Origin: Gammaproteobacteria bacterium
GTDB lineage: Bacteria; Pseudomonadota; Gammaproteobacteria; Magnimaribacterales; AG-339-G14
Reading direction: 5' to 3'
Assembly: GCA_019652555.1 (NCBI GenBank)
Contig: BPAJ01000002.1
Location: 205,014-269,013 of the forward strand
DNA length: 64,000 nt
Shown piece after piece: positions 1 through 7,329 of the stretch (position 1 is the first letter of the stretch; each line of letters starts with the position of its first letter). Below the pieces are notes generated by a model that saw only the letters and a list, made by a program, of their open reading frames with translations, ran no database searches and had not been told where the DNA came from. Position numbers and translations under genes: made by a program.

Positions 1-171
1 ACATCCGAAGTTGCAAAATTATCTCCTTTTCCTGTCATAGCTTCGGGAGGAGTAAAAGATATCAACGATTTGATAAATCTTTCAAAAATTCCAAATGTTA
101 TCGGAGCTATCTGCGGTGTTTCGCTTTATGAAAATAAAATAAACTTCAAAGAAGCCTTAGAGATGTTTTAA
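1..171 (+). CDS. hisA: HisA, 3' end only (partial)
   Basis: The first 57 codons of the window are open and end in TAA three bases before hisF. The peptide carries the phosphate-binding loop VIASGGVKD typical of the HisA/HisF barrel fold. HisA (ProFAR isomerase) makes the fourth step of histidine synthesis, and its product is the substrate of HisF. The position directly upstream of hisF supports HisA. HisF itself is also a barrel of the same fold, but it is present intact next door. The 5' part lies outside the window. Confidence 0.85.
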   Translation, partial: TSEVAKLSPFPVIASGGVKDINDLINLSKIPNVIGAICGVSLYENKINFKEALEMF

Positions 172-174
172 AAA

Positions 175-933
175 ATGAGTTTAGCAGTTCGAATTATCCC
201 TTGTTTAGATGTCAGAGGGGGAAGAGTAGTTAAAGGTATTAATTTCAAGGATATTGTTGACGCTGGAGATCCAGCAGAAGCTGCTAAAAGATACGATGCT
301 GAAGGTGCTGATGAGATATGCATGTTGGATATCGACGCGTCTTTTGAGGAACGTTCCACCACAATTGAGACTGTTAAATCAATAGCCTCACAAGTCTTCA
401 TCCCGTTTACTGTTGGAGGTGGAATAAAATCTCTTAAAGATATTGATATGCTTCTAAAATCAGGGGCTGATAAAGTTTCTATTAATACAAGTGCTATTTT
501 AAACCCTGATCTTATAGAGGAGGCTTCCAAAGAGTATGGAGCTCAATGTATTGTTTTAGCTATAGATGCTAAACAGGATGGGGAAATCTGGAACGTCTAT
601 ACTCACGGCGGAAAAAACAAAACCGAATTAGATGCTATTGAGTGGGCAAAAAAAGGTCAGGATTTAGGTGCAGGGGAAATTCTCATGACCTCTATGGACA
701 AAGATGGAACTAAAAGCGGTTTTGATAACAACTTGTATATGGAGCTTTCAAACAATTTATCGATTCCTGTTATCGCATCTGGCGGAGCTGGAGAACTTTC
801 TCATTTAGTTGATGCCGTAAAGCTTGGAAAAGCTGACGCTTTACTTGCAGCTAGTATTTTTCATTACGAGGAAATTTCGATTAAAAAAGTTAAACAAGCT
901 CTGCAAACTGAAGGTTTTGAAGTAAGACTCTAA
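175..933 (+). CDS. hisF: HisF, imidazole glycerol phosphate synthase cyclase subunit
   Basis: The 252-aa protein is full length for HisF. It acts with the glutaminase HisH in the cytoplasm, using ammonia to turn PRFAR into imidazole glycerol phosphate and AICAR. The N-terminal [15 protein letters not shown] contains the first catalytic Asp (about residue 12) and [10 protein letters not shown] the second (about residue 131). The phosphate loops FTVGGGIKS and VIASGGAGE are both present. The ATG lies three bases after the hisA stop, so the two are translated from one message. Its last four bases overlap the convergent gpmA stop. Confidence 0.97.
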   Translation: MSLAVRIIPCLDVRGGRVVKGINFKDIVDAGDPAEAAKRYDAEGADEICMLDIDASFEERSTTIETVKSIASQVFIPFTVGGGIKSLKDIDMLLKSGADKVSINTSAILNPDLIEEASKEYGAQCIVLAIDAKQDGEIWNVYTHGGKNKTELDAIEWAKKGQDLGAGEILMTSMDKDGTKSGFDNNLYMELSNNLSIPVIASGGAGELSHLVDAVKLGKADALLAASIFHYEEISIKKVKQALQTEGFEVRL

Positions 934-1547
934 GTTCTGAAAAATTCTTTATTCTGGAATTTATAAAAAATAGGTTCGCCCGTAGCTATTTCTATTTTAA
1001 CAATCTCTTCAGGTGATATTTTTTCTATATGCATTACAAGCGCTCTAAGAGAGTTTCCATGAGCACATATCAGTACATTCTTCTTTTCATTAAGAACGGG
1101 CTCTATAACTTTCTCAAAATACGGAATAACTCTATCAGCAGTATCTTTTAAACTTTCTCCACCTGGTGGAGGCTGATCAAAAGATCTTCTCCAAATGTGA
1201 ATCTGTTCCTCTCCCCATTTTTCTCTGGATTCATCTTTATTAAGCCCAGACAATTCACCGTAGTCTCTTTCATTTAAAGCGATATTTTTTACTGTCTCTA
1301 AAGATTCTTGTTCTATTTCAGAAAGAATTATTTCTCCTGTTAACTGAGCCCTTTTAAGTTCCGAGGTAAAGTGGATATCAAAAATAATGTTTTGTTCTTT
1401 TATTTTTTCTCCTGTGATTTTTGCCTCTTCCAAACCTTTTTCGGTAAGACCCGGATTTTTCCAGCCTGTAAAGAGATTCTTTGCATTCCATTCACTTTGT
1501 CCATGTCTTACAAGAACTAAGTGAGAAAAATTTTCTTCCGAATTCAT
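930..1547 (-). CDS. gpmA: 2,3-bisphosphoglycerate-dependent phosphoglycerate mutase
   Basis: This is a cytoplasmic glycolytic enzyme that interconverts 3- and 2-phosphoglycerate. [10 protein letters not shown] near the N-terminus holds the phosphorylated His (residue 15). The segments [21 protein letters not shown] and [10 protein letters not shown] are diagnostic of the GpmA branch of the histidine phosphatase superfamily. At 205 aa it matches the short bacterial form and lacks the C-terminal extension of the 250-aa E. coli enzyme. It is convergent with hisF (4-base overlap) and divergent from the rhodanese gene. Confidence 0.95.
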   Translation of the reverse strand: MNSEENFSHLVLVRHGQSEWNAKNLFTGWKNPGLTEKGLEEAKITGEKIKEQNIIFDIHFTSELKRAQLTGEIILSEIEQESLETVKNIALNERDYGELSGLNKDESREKWGEEQIHIWRRSFDQPPPGGESLKDTADRVIPYFEKVIEPVLNEKKNVLICAHGNSLRALVMHIEKISPEEIVKIEIATGEPIFYKFQNKEFFRT

Positions 1548-1584
1548 AGTGTCAAATCAGTTTTACGTTTATCATATCGCGCTT

Positions 1585-1992
1585 ATGCCATATTTTATTG
1601 AATTTTTAATCGACAATTGGTTTATTGTTATTCCTTTGATCTTTTCATTATTTGCCCTTTACTTGTTGGATAGGATTTCAAAAGCAATAAATTTAGAACC
1701 TCATAAGGGAGTTGTTTTGATCAATAAAAAAAATGCTCTCGTTATTGATATTAGATCTCAAAAAGAATTCGATGAAGGAAAAATTAGTCAAGCAAGACAT
1801 GTCGGTCCTGATTTAGATGTTTGTAAGAAGGAAATAGCGAAAGCTGATGGCAAACCAGTAATATTGGTTTGTCAGAATGGGACAAATTCATCTCGCATGG
1901 CTTCAGATTTAAAAAAAGAAGAAATTAGTGTTTTCGTTCTAAAGGGCGGAATAAATAATTGGGTTTCGGAAAAATTACCTTTGGTAAATTAA
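1585..1992 (+). CDS. Membrane-anchored rhodanese-like protein (YibN type)
   Basis: A single N-terminal membrane helix (FIEFLIDNWFIVIPLIFSLF) is followed by a rhodanese domain with VLVCQNGTNSSRMASDL, where the Cys is the expected persulfide-forming residue. The C-terminal LKGGINNWVSEKLPLV is typical of the fold. YibN-like proteins are small inner-membrane rhodaneses of poorly defined sulfur-transfer role. I chose the ATG at 1585 (135 aa). An in-frame GTG at 1549 lies one base from the divergent gpmA start and would only add a short unhydrophobic extension. It is convergent with ntrC and overlaps it by four bases. Confidence 0.85.
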   Translation: MPYFIEFLIDNWFIVIPLIFSLFALYLLDRISKAINLEPHKGVVLINKKNALVIDIRSQKEFDEGKISQARHVGPDLDVCKKEIAKADGKPVILVCQNGTNSSRMASDLKKEEISVFVLKGGINNWVSEKLPLVN

Positions 1993-3386
1993 AGGTCGAG
2001 TTCAGTAATCTTTCGAGCTAGAGTATTTCTTCCCCAGCCCAATAGCTTAGCTGCTTCACTTTTTTTACCTTTTGTCACTTTCAATGCTGCTTTAATCATA
2101 GTTCCTTCAAATATCGGGGTAGCGCTATTGAGAATGTGATCATCACCTTTAAGAAGTTTTTTTGATGCCCATGATTCAAGCATGTCGCTCCAACTCATTT
2201 CTGGACCTTTACGCTGCAAAGAAAGGTCTTTAGGAATATCACTTATTGAAATCTCTTGACCAGAGGATAATAAAGTTAGTGACTGGCAAACATTTTGTAA
2301 CTGCAAAACATTTCCAGGCCAGATTAAATTTTCAAATAACTCTTCAACTTCTTTGCTGAGCACTTTGACTTTGATTTTTGCTTCTTCAGAAAATTTCTTC
2401 AAAAAATAACTGGTTAATAAAAGAATATCTTCTTTTCTATCTCTCAAAGGAGGTAAATTTATTTTGATGACATTAAGTCTGTGATAAAGATCTTCTCGAA
2501 ATGATCCATTTCTAACTTTTTCTTCAAGATTTTGGTTTGTAGCAGCAATAATCCTGACATCAACTTTAATAGGGCTATTTCCCCCAATTCTATAAAATTC
2601 ACCACTTGATAAAACTCTTATTAATCTAGTTTGAGTTTCTAGAGGCATATCTCCAACTTCGTCTAAAAACAAAGTTCCTTTATCAGCTTGCTCAAATCTA
2701 CCTATCCTCTGATCACCGGCACCTTTGAATGCTCCTTTTTCGTGACCAAATAATTCAGACTCTAATAGCTCAACAGGTATATCAGCTACATTAAGCGAAA
2801 TAAGCTTTTTATTGGATCTATCTGAGTGCTCAAAAATCGCTTGAGAAACTAATTCTTTTCCGGTTCCTGACTCGCCGACCAATAATACCGTGCTGTCAGA
2901 GTGAGACAATTTCCCTATGGAATTAAACAGATCTTGCATAGCAGGTGACTTTCCAAGAATCTTTCCTGCCCTGAGGCTTATCTCTTCTTTTTCTGTAAGT
3001 TTCTTTTGAACATTTTTCTTTTCAGAGATGGCCTTATTAATTTTTTCTATTGCTGTATTTAAATCGAAAGGTTTGGCTATGTAATCCCAAGCTCCTGCTT
3101 CAAAAGCTTCTACAGTAGTATCTAGATCAGAATGCGCGGTCATAATAATGATGGGGATTTTTTGATGCTCATTACGAAAAGTTTCTAATAAATCCATTCC
3201 ATCTCTACCCGGCATTTTTAGATCGGTAAGCAATAGGTGGGGTGATTCGATATCTAACTTATTGACAACTTCGTTACCGTCTTCAAAAGTTGAAACATTA
3301 AAACCAGCTTCTGATAAACCCGATTCCAGAACAAATCTTATTGATTCATCGTCATCGGCAATCCAGATTTTTTTATTTTTAGCCAT
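1989..3386 (-). CDS. ntrC: NtrC-type nitrogen response regulator with altered sigma-54 contact motif
   Basis: This is the cytoplasmic transcription regulator paired with NtrB. The receiver domain (about 1-120) has the phospho-acceptor Asp in LLLTDLKMPGRDG. The AAA+ domain (about 145-380) has Walker A GESGTGKE and Walker B GTLFLDEVGD. A Fis-type helix-turn-helix ends the protein (KKSEAAKLLGWGRNTLARK). The notable oddity is GAFKGA at 2718-2735. The canonical GAFTGA loop touches sigma-54, and here its Thr is Lys (residue 221), so sigma-54 activation may be lost or changed. The gene overlaps the ntrB stop by 8 bases. The length (465 aa) is normal. Confidence 0.93.
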   Translation of the reverse strand: MAKNKKIWIADDDESIRFVLESGLSEAGFNVSTFEDGNEVVNKLDIESPHLLLTDLKMPGRDGMDLLETFRNEHQKIPIIIMTAHSDLDTTVEAFEAGAWDYIAKPFDLNTAIEKINKAISEKKNVQKKLTEKEEISLRAGKILGKSPAMQDLFNSIGKLSHSDSTVLLVGESGTGKELVSQAIFEHSDRSNKKLISLNVADIPVELLESELFGHEKGAFKGAGDQRIGRFEQADKGTLFLDEVGDMPLETQTRLIRVLSSGEFYRIGGNSPIKVDVRIIAATNQNLEEKVRNGSFREDLYHRLNVIKINLPPLRDRKEDILLLTSYFLKKFSEEAKIKVKVLSKEVEELFENLIWPGNVLQLQNVCQSLTLLSSGQEISISDIPKDLSLQRKGPEMSWSDMLESWASKKLLKGDDHILNSATPIFEGTMIKAALKVTKGKKSEAAKLLGWGRNTLARKITELDL

Positions 3387-4473
3387 TTATCCCTTCGCTT
3401 GCTTTTGTCTTTTCAAAGTTTATTTCTGAAATAGGTAAAAGAATTGTGAATGTTGTTCCTGTGTCATCGCTAGAACAATCAATAGATCCATGGTGCTGAT
3501 TGATGATTCCTTTAACAATGGACAAGCCTAATCCTGAGGCAATTTCTTTAGATGAAACTAAAGGGAAGAAAACAGAATCAATAATATCATCTGGAATGCC
3601 CGGACCATTATCAATAAATTCTACTTGGCAGGCGGTATTATATTTTTTGTTGTTAATGAAGACTTCATAAGCAACTCTACTTCTTATAGTAATTTTTCCT
3701 GAAGAATTATTTTTTTTAAACGCTTCAATAGAATTGGTCGCTAAGTTAAAAAATACTTGAGAAATAAGAGCATTGTCGATTTCAATTAGAGGCAAACTAG
3801 GATCATAATCCTTAACAATTTGGACCCTTTGATTTTCTATATTTTTCACAAAGGCGGGAATCTTTTCCAAGATGGTATGAATGTTTTGAAAAGTCTGTTC
3901 TAGCTTAAAACCATTATCAGAAACCTTGTTTACGATGCCTGCAAGTCTGTCAGACTCTTTGAGAATAATATTTGCTAATTTATTTTTCTTTGGATCTTCA
4001 ATTTTTTGAGCCAGTAACTGAGCTGCACCACGAATACCGCTCAATGGATTTTTGATTTCGTGCGCAAGTCCCCTAGAGAAGGCTTGAGTTACCGATGCTG
4101 CAGTTCTTTTCTTCATTTTATCAGCAATAGACTCCGGCTTAGAATTATCAAAAAATTCAAAAATAATTCCTTTGAATTCTTCATTAGCAAAGTAGGAAGC
4201 AGTGAAAGAAGCTTTTTTTTGAAGATTGTCTTTTAAAAAAATTGTCGTAATGTGACGTTTTAGGGACTTTTTATTCTCTAAAATTTCTTGGAGTTCCAAT
4301 TCATTACTAATTTTTTCTTTAAAAACTTTGTCTATGTTTTCTCCTTTTGATTCCTCAAGAGTAGTACAAAGATAGTCTTCAGCTGATTTATTAAGAAATA
4401 GGACATCCAAGTTATCGTCAGTAACAAGAATTTTTGCTGATAACTCATCTAAGATATTTTCAAAAAAAATCAT
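3379..4473 (-). CDS. ntrB: NtrB-type nitrogen sensor histidine kinase
   Basis: NtrB phosphorylates or dephosphorylates NtrC in response to PII signalling. An N-terminal PAS-like segment (about 1-115) has no membrane helix, so the kinase is cytoplasmic. The H box reads SRGLAHEIKNPLSGIRGAA with the phospho-accepting His. The ATPase domain has the N box (FFNLATNSIEAF), G1 (EFIDNGPGIP) and G2 (SGLGLSIVKGI). Its length of 364 aa is close to E. coli GlnL. It lies between glnII and ntrC in the conserved glnA-ntrB-ntrC order, separated from glnII by a strong hairpin. Confidence 0.94.
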   Translation of the reverse strand: MIFFENILDELSAKILVTDDNLDVLFLNKSAEDYLCTTLEESKGENIDKVFKEKISNELELQEILENKKSLKRHITTIFLKDNLQKKASFTASYFANEEFKGIIFEFFDNSKPESIADKMKKRTAASVTQAFSRGLAHEIKNPLSGIRGAAQLLAQKIEDPKKNKLANIILKESDRLAGIVNKVSDNGFKLEQTFQNIHTILEKIPAFVKNIENQRVQIVKDYDPSLPLIEIDNALISQVFFNLATNSIEAFKKNNSSGKITIRSRVAYEVFINNKKYNTACQVEFIDNGPGIPDDIIDSVFFPLVSSKEIASGLGLSIVKGIINQHHGSIDCSSDDTGTTFTILLPISEINFEKTKASEGING

Positions 4474-4516
4474 CTCTGAAAACCATTAAATTTAAATCTA
4501 TGGAACAAGAAATGTT

Positions 4517-4570
4517 GAGACCTAGGAATAAACTCTTAACTTCTTTTGAAAGAGTTATTCCTTTGGTCTC
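4517..4570 (-). terminator. Long hairpin between glnII and ntrB (terminator or attenuator)
   Basis: The two arms (4517-4537 and 4549-4570) pair over about 18 bp: GAGACC with GGTCTC, then GGAATAA, then CTCTT, broken by a small internal loop and one bulged A. The loop is about 11 bases. It starts about 23 bases past the glnII stop and ends 43 bases before the ntrB start. On the minus strand it is followed by a moderately T-rich stretch rather than a clean T-run, so partial termination that lowers ntrBC expression relative to glnII is my inference. Confidence 0.5.
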
Positions 4571-4593
4571 ATACATTTTTACACTTTTGCGAC

Positions 4594-5574
4594 TTATTTA
4601 GTAAGAGTACCTACAATGTGAGCCAAAATTTTATATGGATCTGCATTTGAAGCAGGTCTTCTATCTTCTAAATAACCATTCCAGTCATGTTCAACCGTAT
4701 AAACTGGAATTCTTATACTAGCTCCTCTATCACTTACACCATATGAAAATTCTGTGATTTTTTGAGTTTCGTGTAATCCTGTTAATCTCATATCATTATC
4801 TGAACCATATGAAGCTATTCCTTCTTCGTGAACCTTTCCAAGTTTTTCACACATTCCTTCAAATAATTCTTTTGAACCCTTTGATCTCATTTCTTCATTA
4901 GAAAAGTTAGTGTGCATACCTGAACCATTCCAGTCTCCAGTCTTAGGCTTTGGATGAATATTCACACCGACACCAAATTCTTCGGCAATTTTGAACAAAA
5001 GATATCTGCTTACCCAAAGGTCATCAGCAGCTTTAATACCTTTTCCAAAACACTGGTACTCCCATTGTCCTAAGGCAACCTCAGCATTAGTTCCTGTTAG
5101 AGTAATTCCAAGATCAAGACAAGCATGTAAATGAGCATCTGAAATTTCTCTGCCCACAACATTACTAGCTCCTACACCACAGTAATACTCACCTTGTTCT
5201 CTAGGGGTTCCGTCTTCCCAACCAAGTGGTTCTCCTGTCTTCGCATCGGTGAAGAAAAATTCTTGTTCGAATCCAAACCACCATTCATCTGTAACAACTT
5301 CTGCAGCTGCAGCTCTAAAATTTGAAGGGTGAGTAGTATGATCTGCTGCCTGTACCTGAGTCATTACTAAGTCATGCCCATTAGGGTTTTCGTAAGTTTG
5401 CACAGGCAAGAGAAGACAATCTGAACTTCCTCCTTCTGCTTGTAGTGTTGATGAACCATCAAAAGACCAGTCTGGTGCTGTATCTTCATCAGTAGCTTTT
5501 ACTTTACTTCGCATATTTGCTTCGGGAGTGTATCCGTCTAGCCAAATATATTCGTACGTTTTAAAATCTGACAT
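4594..5574 (-). CDS. glnII: Glutamine synthetase, type II (eukaryotic-like)
   Basis: The enzyme makes glutamine from glutamate, ammonia and ATP. The sequence fits the short GSII family (326 aa) rather than the 470-aa GSI of most gammaproteobacteria: YEYIWLDGYTPE, DWSFDGSST, GVGASNVVGREI, NGSGMHTNFS, and FSYGVSDRGASIRIP followed by EDRRPASNADPY. GSII lacks the tyrosine loop adenylylated by GlnE, so that control should not apply. I chose the ATG at 5574, which has a good GGAG ribosome site. An upstream in-frame ATG (5640) would add a 22-residue hydrophobic leader unlike the family and lies inside the operator region. ntrB and ntrC follow downstream. Confidence 0.93.
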   Translation of the reverse strand: MSDFKTYEYIWLDGYTPEANMRSKVKATDEDTAPDWSFDGSSTLQAEGGSSDCLLLPVQTYENPNGHDLVMTQVQAADHTTHPSNFRAAAAEVVTDEWWFGFEQEFFFTDAKTGEPLGWEDGTPREQGEYYCGVGASNVVGREISDAHLHACLDLGITLTGTNAEVALGQWEYQCFGKGIKAADDLWVSRYLLFKIAEEFGVGVNIHPKPKTGDWNGSGMHTNFSNEEMRSKGSKELFEGMCEKLGKVHEEGIASYGSDNDMRLTGLHETQKITEFSYGVSDRGASIRIPVYTVEHDWNGYLEDRRPASNADPYKILAHIVGTLTK

Positions 5575-5622
5575 TATATTCTCCGTATAAATAAAATTAG
5601 AAGAAAATATTAACAAACTAAT

Positions 5623-5639
5623 TGCTATAAAATAGTGCA
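5623..5639 (-). promoter_or_regulatory. NtrC-like operator half-conserved dyad upstream of glnII
   Basis: On the plus strand this reads TGCTATAAAATAGTGCA, a 17-bp imperfect dyad resembling the enterobacterial NtrC site (TGCAC, spacer, GTGCA) in one arm. It is 48 bp before the chosen glnII ATG. Its centre is 44 bp from that of the better dyad at 5667-5683, about four helical turns. Binding is inferred from similarity only. Confidence 0.45.
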
Positions 5640-5666
5640 TTTTTTGTCTTTATTTAGAGCTTAGTT

Positions 5667-5683
5667 TGCACTATTTTAGTACA
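5667..5683 (-). promoter_or_regulatory. NtrC-like operator upstream of glnII
   Basis: On the plus strand this reads TGCACTATTTTAGTACA. The arms TGCACTA and TAGTACA differ from perfect symmetry by one base, and the left arm matches the NtrC consensus TGCACY. It overlaps the 3' end of the yqiA-like gene. I see no TGGCAC-N5-TTGC sigma-54 promoter between it and the glnII start. Confidence 0.55.
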
Positions 5684-6251
5684 TATAGTCTAAAATAAAA
5701 GGAATTTTTTCAAAAAAGTCATCATAACTATGATTTCCTCCTTTTTCACTTAGCACATAAGATTTTGAAAAAAACGCGAAAGTTATATTGTGATCCAAAA
5801 CTTCATCAGACATCTTAATTAGACAGAAGTGATTTAAAGGCTTCTTAAGTTTTTCTAACCCTAATTTTTGTAAATCAAAGTAGTCTTTCAATGTAAATTC
5901 ATATTCTTCGTCCGAGTGAAAGTTTTTATGTGAACCCACTAGATCTCTCATTCCAGAGATGTGATTCGTCACCACTGGATTTATGGTCACTGATTTAAGA
6001 TTGTATTTATCTGCAACAAAAGTTGCATAAAGCCCCCCGAGAGAACTTCCTACTAAACAAACCCTACTTGAACTTTCTCTAATTATTTTTTCTATTTGAG
6101 AGATTGCTTTTTTAGGAGAGTTATTTAAGTTAGGAGATTCTAGATTAATTAGTTTTTCTTTTTCTAAGTAAGAATCTAAAATTTTTGACTTTTTTGATTC
6201 TGCTGAACTATTGAACCCGTGAAGGTAAATAATCTTCAATTGCTCTTCCAT
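5676..6251 (-). CDS. yqiA: YqiA-family alpha/beta-hydrolase (esterase)
   Basis: The protein (191 aa) begins IIYLHGFNSSAESKKS, has the nucleophile elbow GSSLGG and ends with GGNHSYDDF carrying the likely catalytic His. This is the pattern of the YqiA esterase family, whose E. coli member hydrolyses short acyl esters. The natural substrate is unknown. It follows the DUF1249 gene with a 44-base overlap, and both families also sit close together in the E. coli yqiA-cpdA-yqiB region, which supports both calls. No signal peptide is visible. Confidence 0.85.
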   Translation of the reverse strand: MEEQLKIIYLHGFNSSAESKKSKILDSYLEKEKLINLESPNLNNSPKKAISQIEKIIRESSSRVCLVGSSLGGLYATFVADKYNLKSVTINPVVTNHISGMRDLVGSHKNFHSDEEYEFTLKDYFDLQKLGLEKLKKPLNHFCLIKMSDEVLDHNITFAFFSKSYVLSEKGGNHSYDDFFEKIPFILDYMY

Positions 6252-6648
6252 GAAGAATAGAATAATTCAAAAATTGATTCATAAAAAGATTCCATTGAAG
6301 ACGTTCGTCTTTTTCGAAATTCATTTTTTTTAATTTAAAAATAGACAACAAATCTTTATGAAAATTTTGAAATTCAATCACTTCCATCATTTTAGCTTCC
6401 TTGTAAATTCTGCATTTGATAACAATATCTTTTATTCCAGTAGCATCTTTGATTTGAAATTTTAATTCGTCTGTAAATTTTGATAGCTCTTTCTTTGAAA
6501 TGCTTACCTTGCTTTTGATTTCAAGATTTCCAACTTGAAAAGAGAATTTATTATGTTTATCAAGCTCGCCAGAGAGTTTATTTATCAAAACAAAATTCTG
6601 CTCATAAAGGCTATGCAAGCTTTTTAAATTTCGATAGGTTTTAAACAT
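6208..6648 (-). CDS. DUF1249 (YqiB-like) protein
   Basis: This 146-aa protein aligns by eye with E. coli YqiB. It has an N-terminal ENFxxxxKL-like segment (QNFVLINKL), a central sheet-rich part with FQVGNLEIKSKVSI and VIKCRIYKEAKMMEVIEF, and the C-terminal DERLQWNLFMNQFLNYSILHG. The function of the family is not established. Its 3' end overlaps the start of the yqiA-like gene by 44 bases, which implies translational coupling. It has no signal peptide or membrane segment. Confidence 0.8.
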   Translation of the reverse strand: MFKTYRNLKSLHSLYEQNFVLINKLSGELDKHNKFSFQVGNLEIKSKVSISKKELSKFTDELKFQIKDATGIKDIVIKCRIYKEAKMMEVIEFQNFHKDLLSIFKLKKMNFEKDERLQWNLFMNQFLNYSILHGRAIEDYLPSRVQ

Positions 6649-6684
6649 TTATCCAGTCTATAGAGATTTTATTCATTTTAGAAT

Positions 6685-7329
6685 TCAGTCATAAGATGCC
6701 CATAGCACATTAGCTACAGTACTTCTATAAGGCCTCCAAATTTGAGATATTTTTTCCATATCTTCTTCTGAAGGCCTCTCTTTAAGTTTTTTTATTCGTT
6801 TCACTGCTTCCATTAAACCCAAGTCTGCAACTGGCCATACATCATCTCTATTTAATGAAGCAAGCATGTAACATTGAGCTGTCCATGGACCAATACCCTT
6901 AATTTTAGTAATTTCTTGTACTAGATTTTCATCATCCATTTTATGAATTTTTCTAAAATTTATTTCCTTTTTTTCACATTTTTTTGCTAACTCGGTTAAG
7001 TAATTAATTTTCTGTTTGCTTAAGCCACAATTTTTTAGATCTGATTTTTTTAATTTTAAAAAAGATTCTGGAGAAATATTTAGCATTTTTCCTTTTAGTT
7101 TTTTATATATTGCATTTGCTGATGCAACAGAGAGCTGTTGCTCAATTATCAATTGCAAAATTCCTTTAAAACCCTTGTCTCTTTTATATTCCCCAAAATT
7201 AGAAAAATTTATAAACAAATCAATCAAATCTTTATCCTTACTAACCAGATAAAAAATCTTTTTTTTTGATTTATGATCTTTAAATACTTTTGAAAGGGAG
7301 ATATTTGCTTGTTGCTTTGACATAGGCAT
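6685..7329 (-). CDS. AlkA-like DNA-3-methyladenine glycosylase (HhH-GPD)
   Basis: A base-excision repair glycosylase that would remove alkylated purines. The core helix-hairpin-helix GPD signature is clear: IKGIGPWTAQCYML, then about 20 residues later PVADLGLMEAV with the catalytic Asp. There is no C-terminal Cys4 iron-sulfur site. At 214 aa it is shorter than E. coli AlkA (282 aa), matching the compact MAG/AlkA forms that lack the N-terminal domain. Its 5' end overlaps the preceding acyltransferase gene by 50 bases. Two ATG codons two residues apart are possible starts. Confidence 0.87.
   Translation of the reverse strand: MPMSKQQANISLSKVFKDHKSKKKIFYLVSKDKDLIDLFINFSNFGEYKRDKGFKGILQLIIEQQLSVASANAIYKKLKGKMLNISPESFLKLKKSDLKNCGLSKQKINYLTELAKKCEKKEINFRKIHKMDDENLVQEITKIKGIGPWTAQCYMLASLNRDDVWPVADLGLMEAVKRIKKLKERPSEEDMEKISQIWRPYRSTVANVLWASYD

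Noticed and set aside
168..530. Open minus-strand frame of 120 codons opposite hisF
   Set aside because: It lies entirely within the strongly conserved hisF coding sequence and has no family features. It is a mirror frame of a real gene, like those opposite hppA and rpoD.
1549..1584. GTG start for the rhodanese gene adding 12 residues
   Set aside because: It would start one base from the divergent gpmA start and adds no recognisable signal. The ATG at 1585 gives a normal membrane anchor directly.
5575..5640. Upstream ATG giving glutamine synthetase a hydrophobic leader
   Set aside because: Glutamine synthetase is cytoplasmic, the leader has no family match, and the ATG at 5574 has a GGAG ribosome site. 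The leader region overlaps an NtrC-like dyad.
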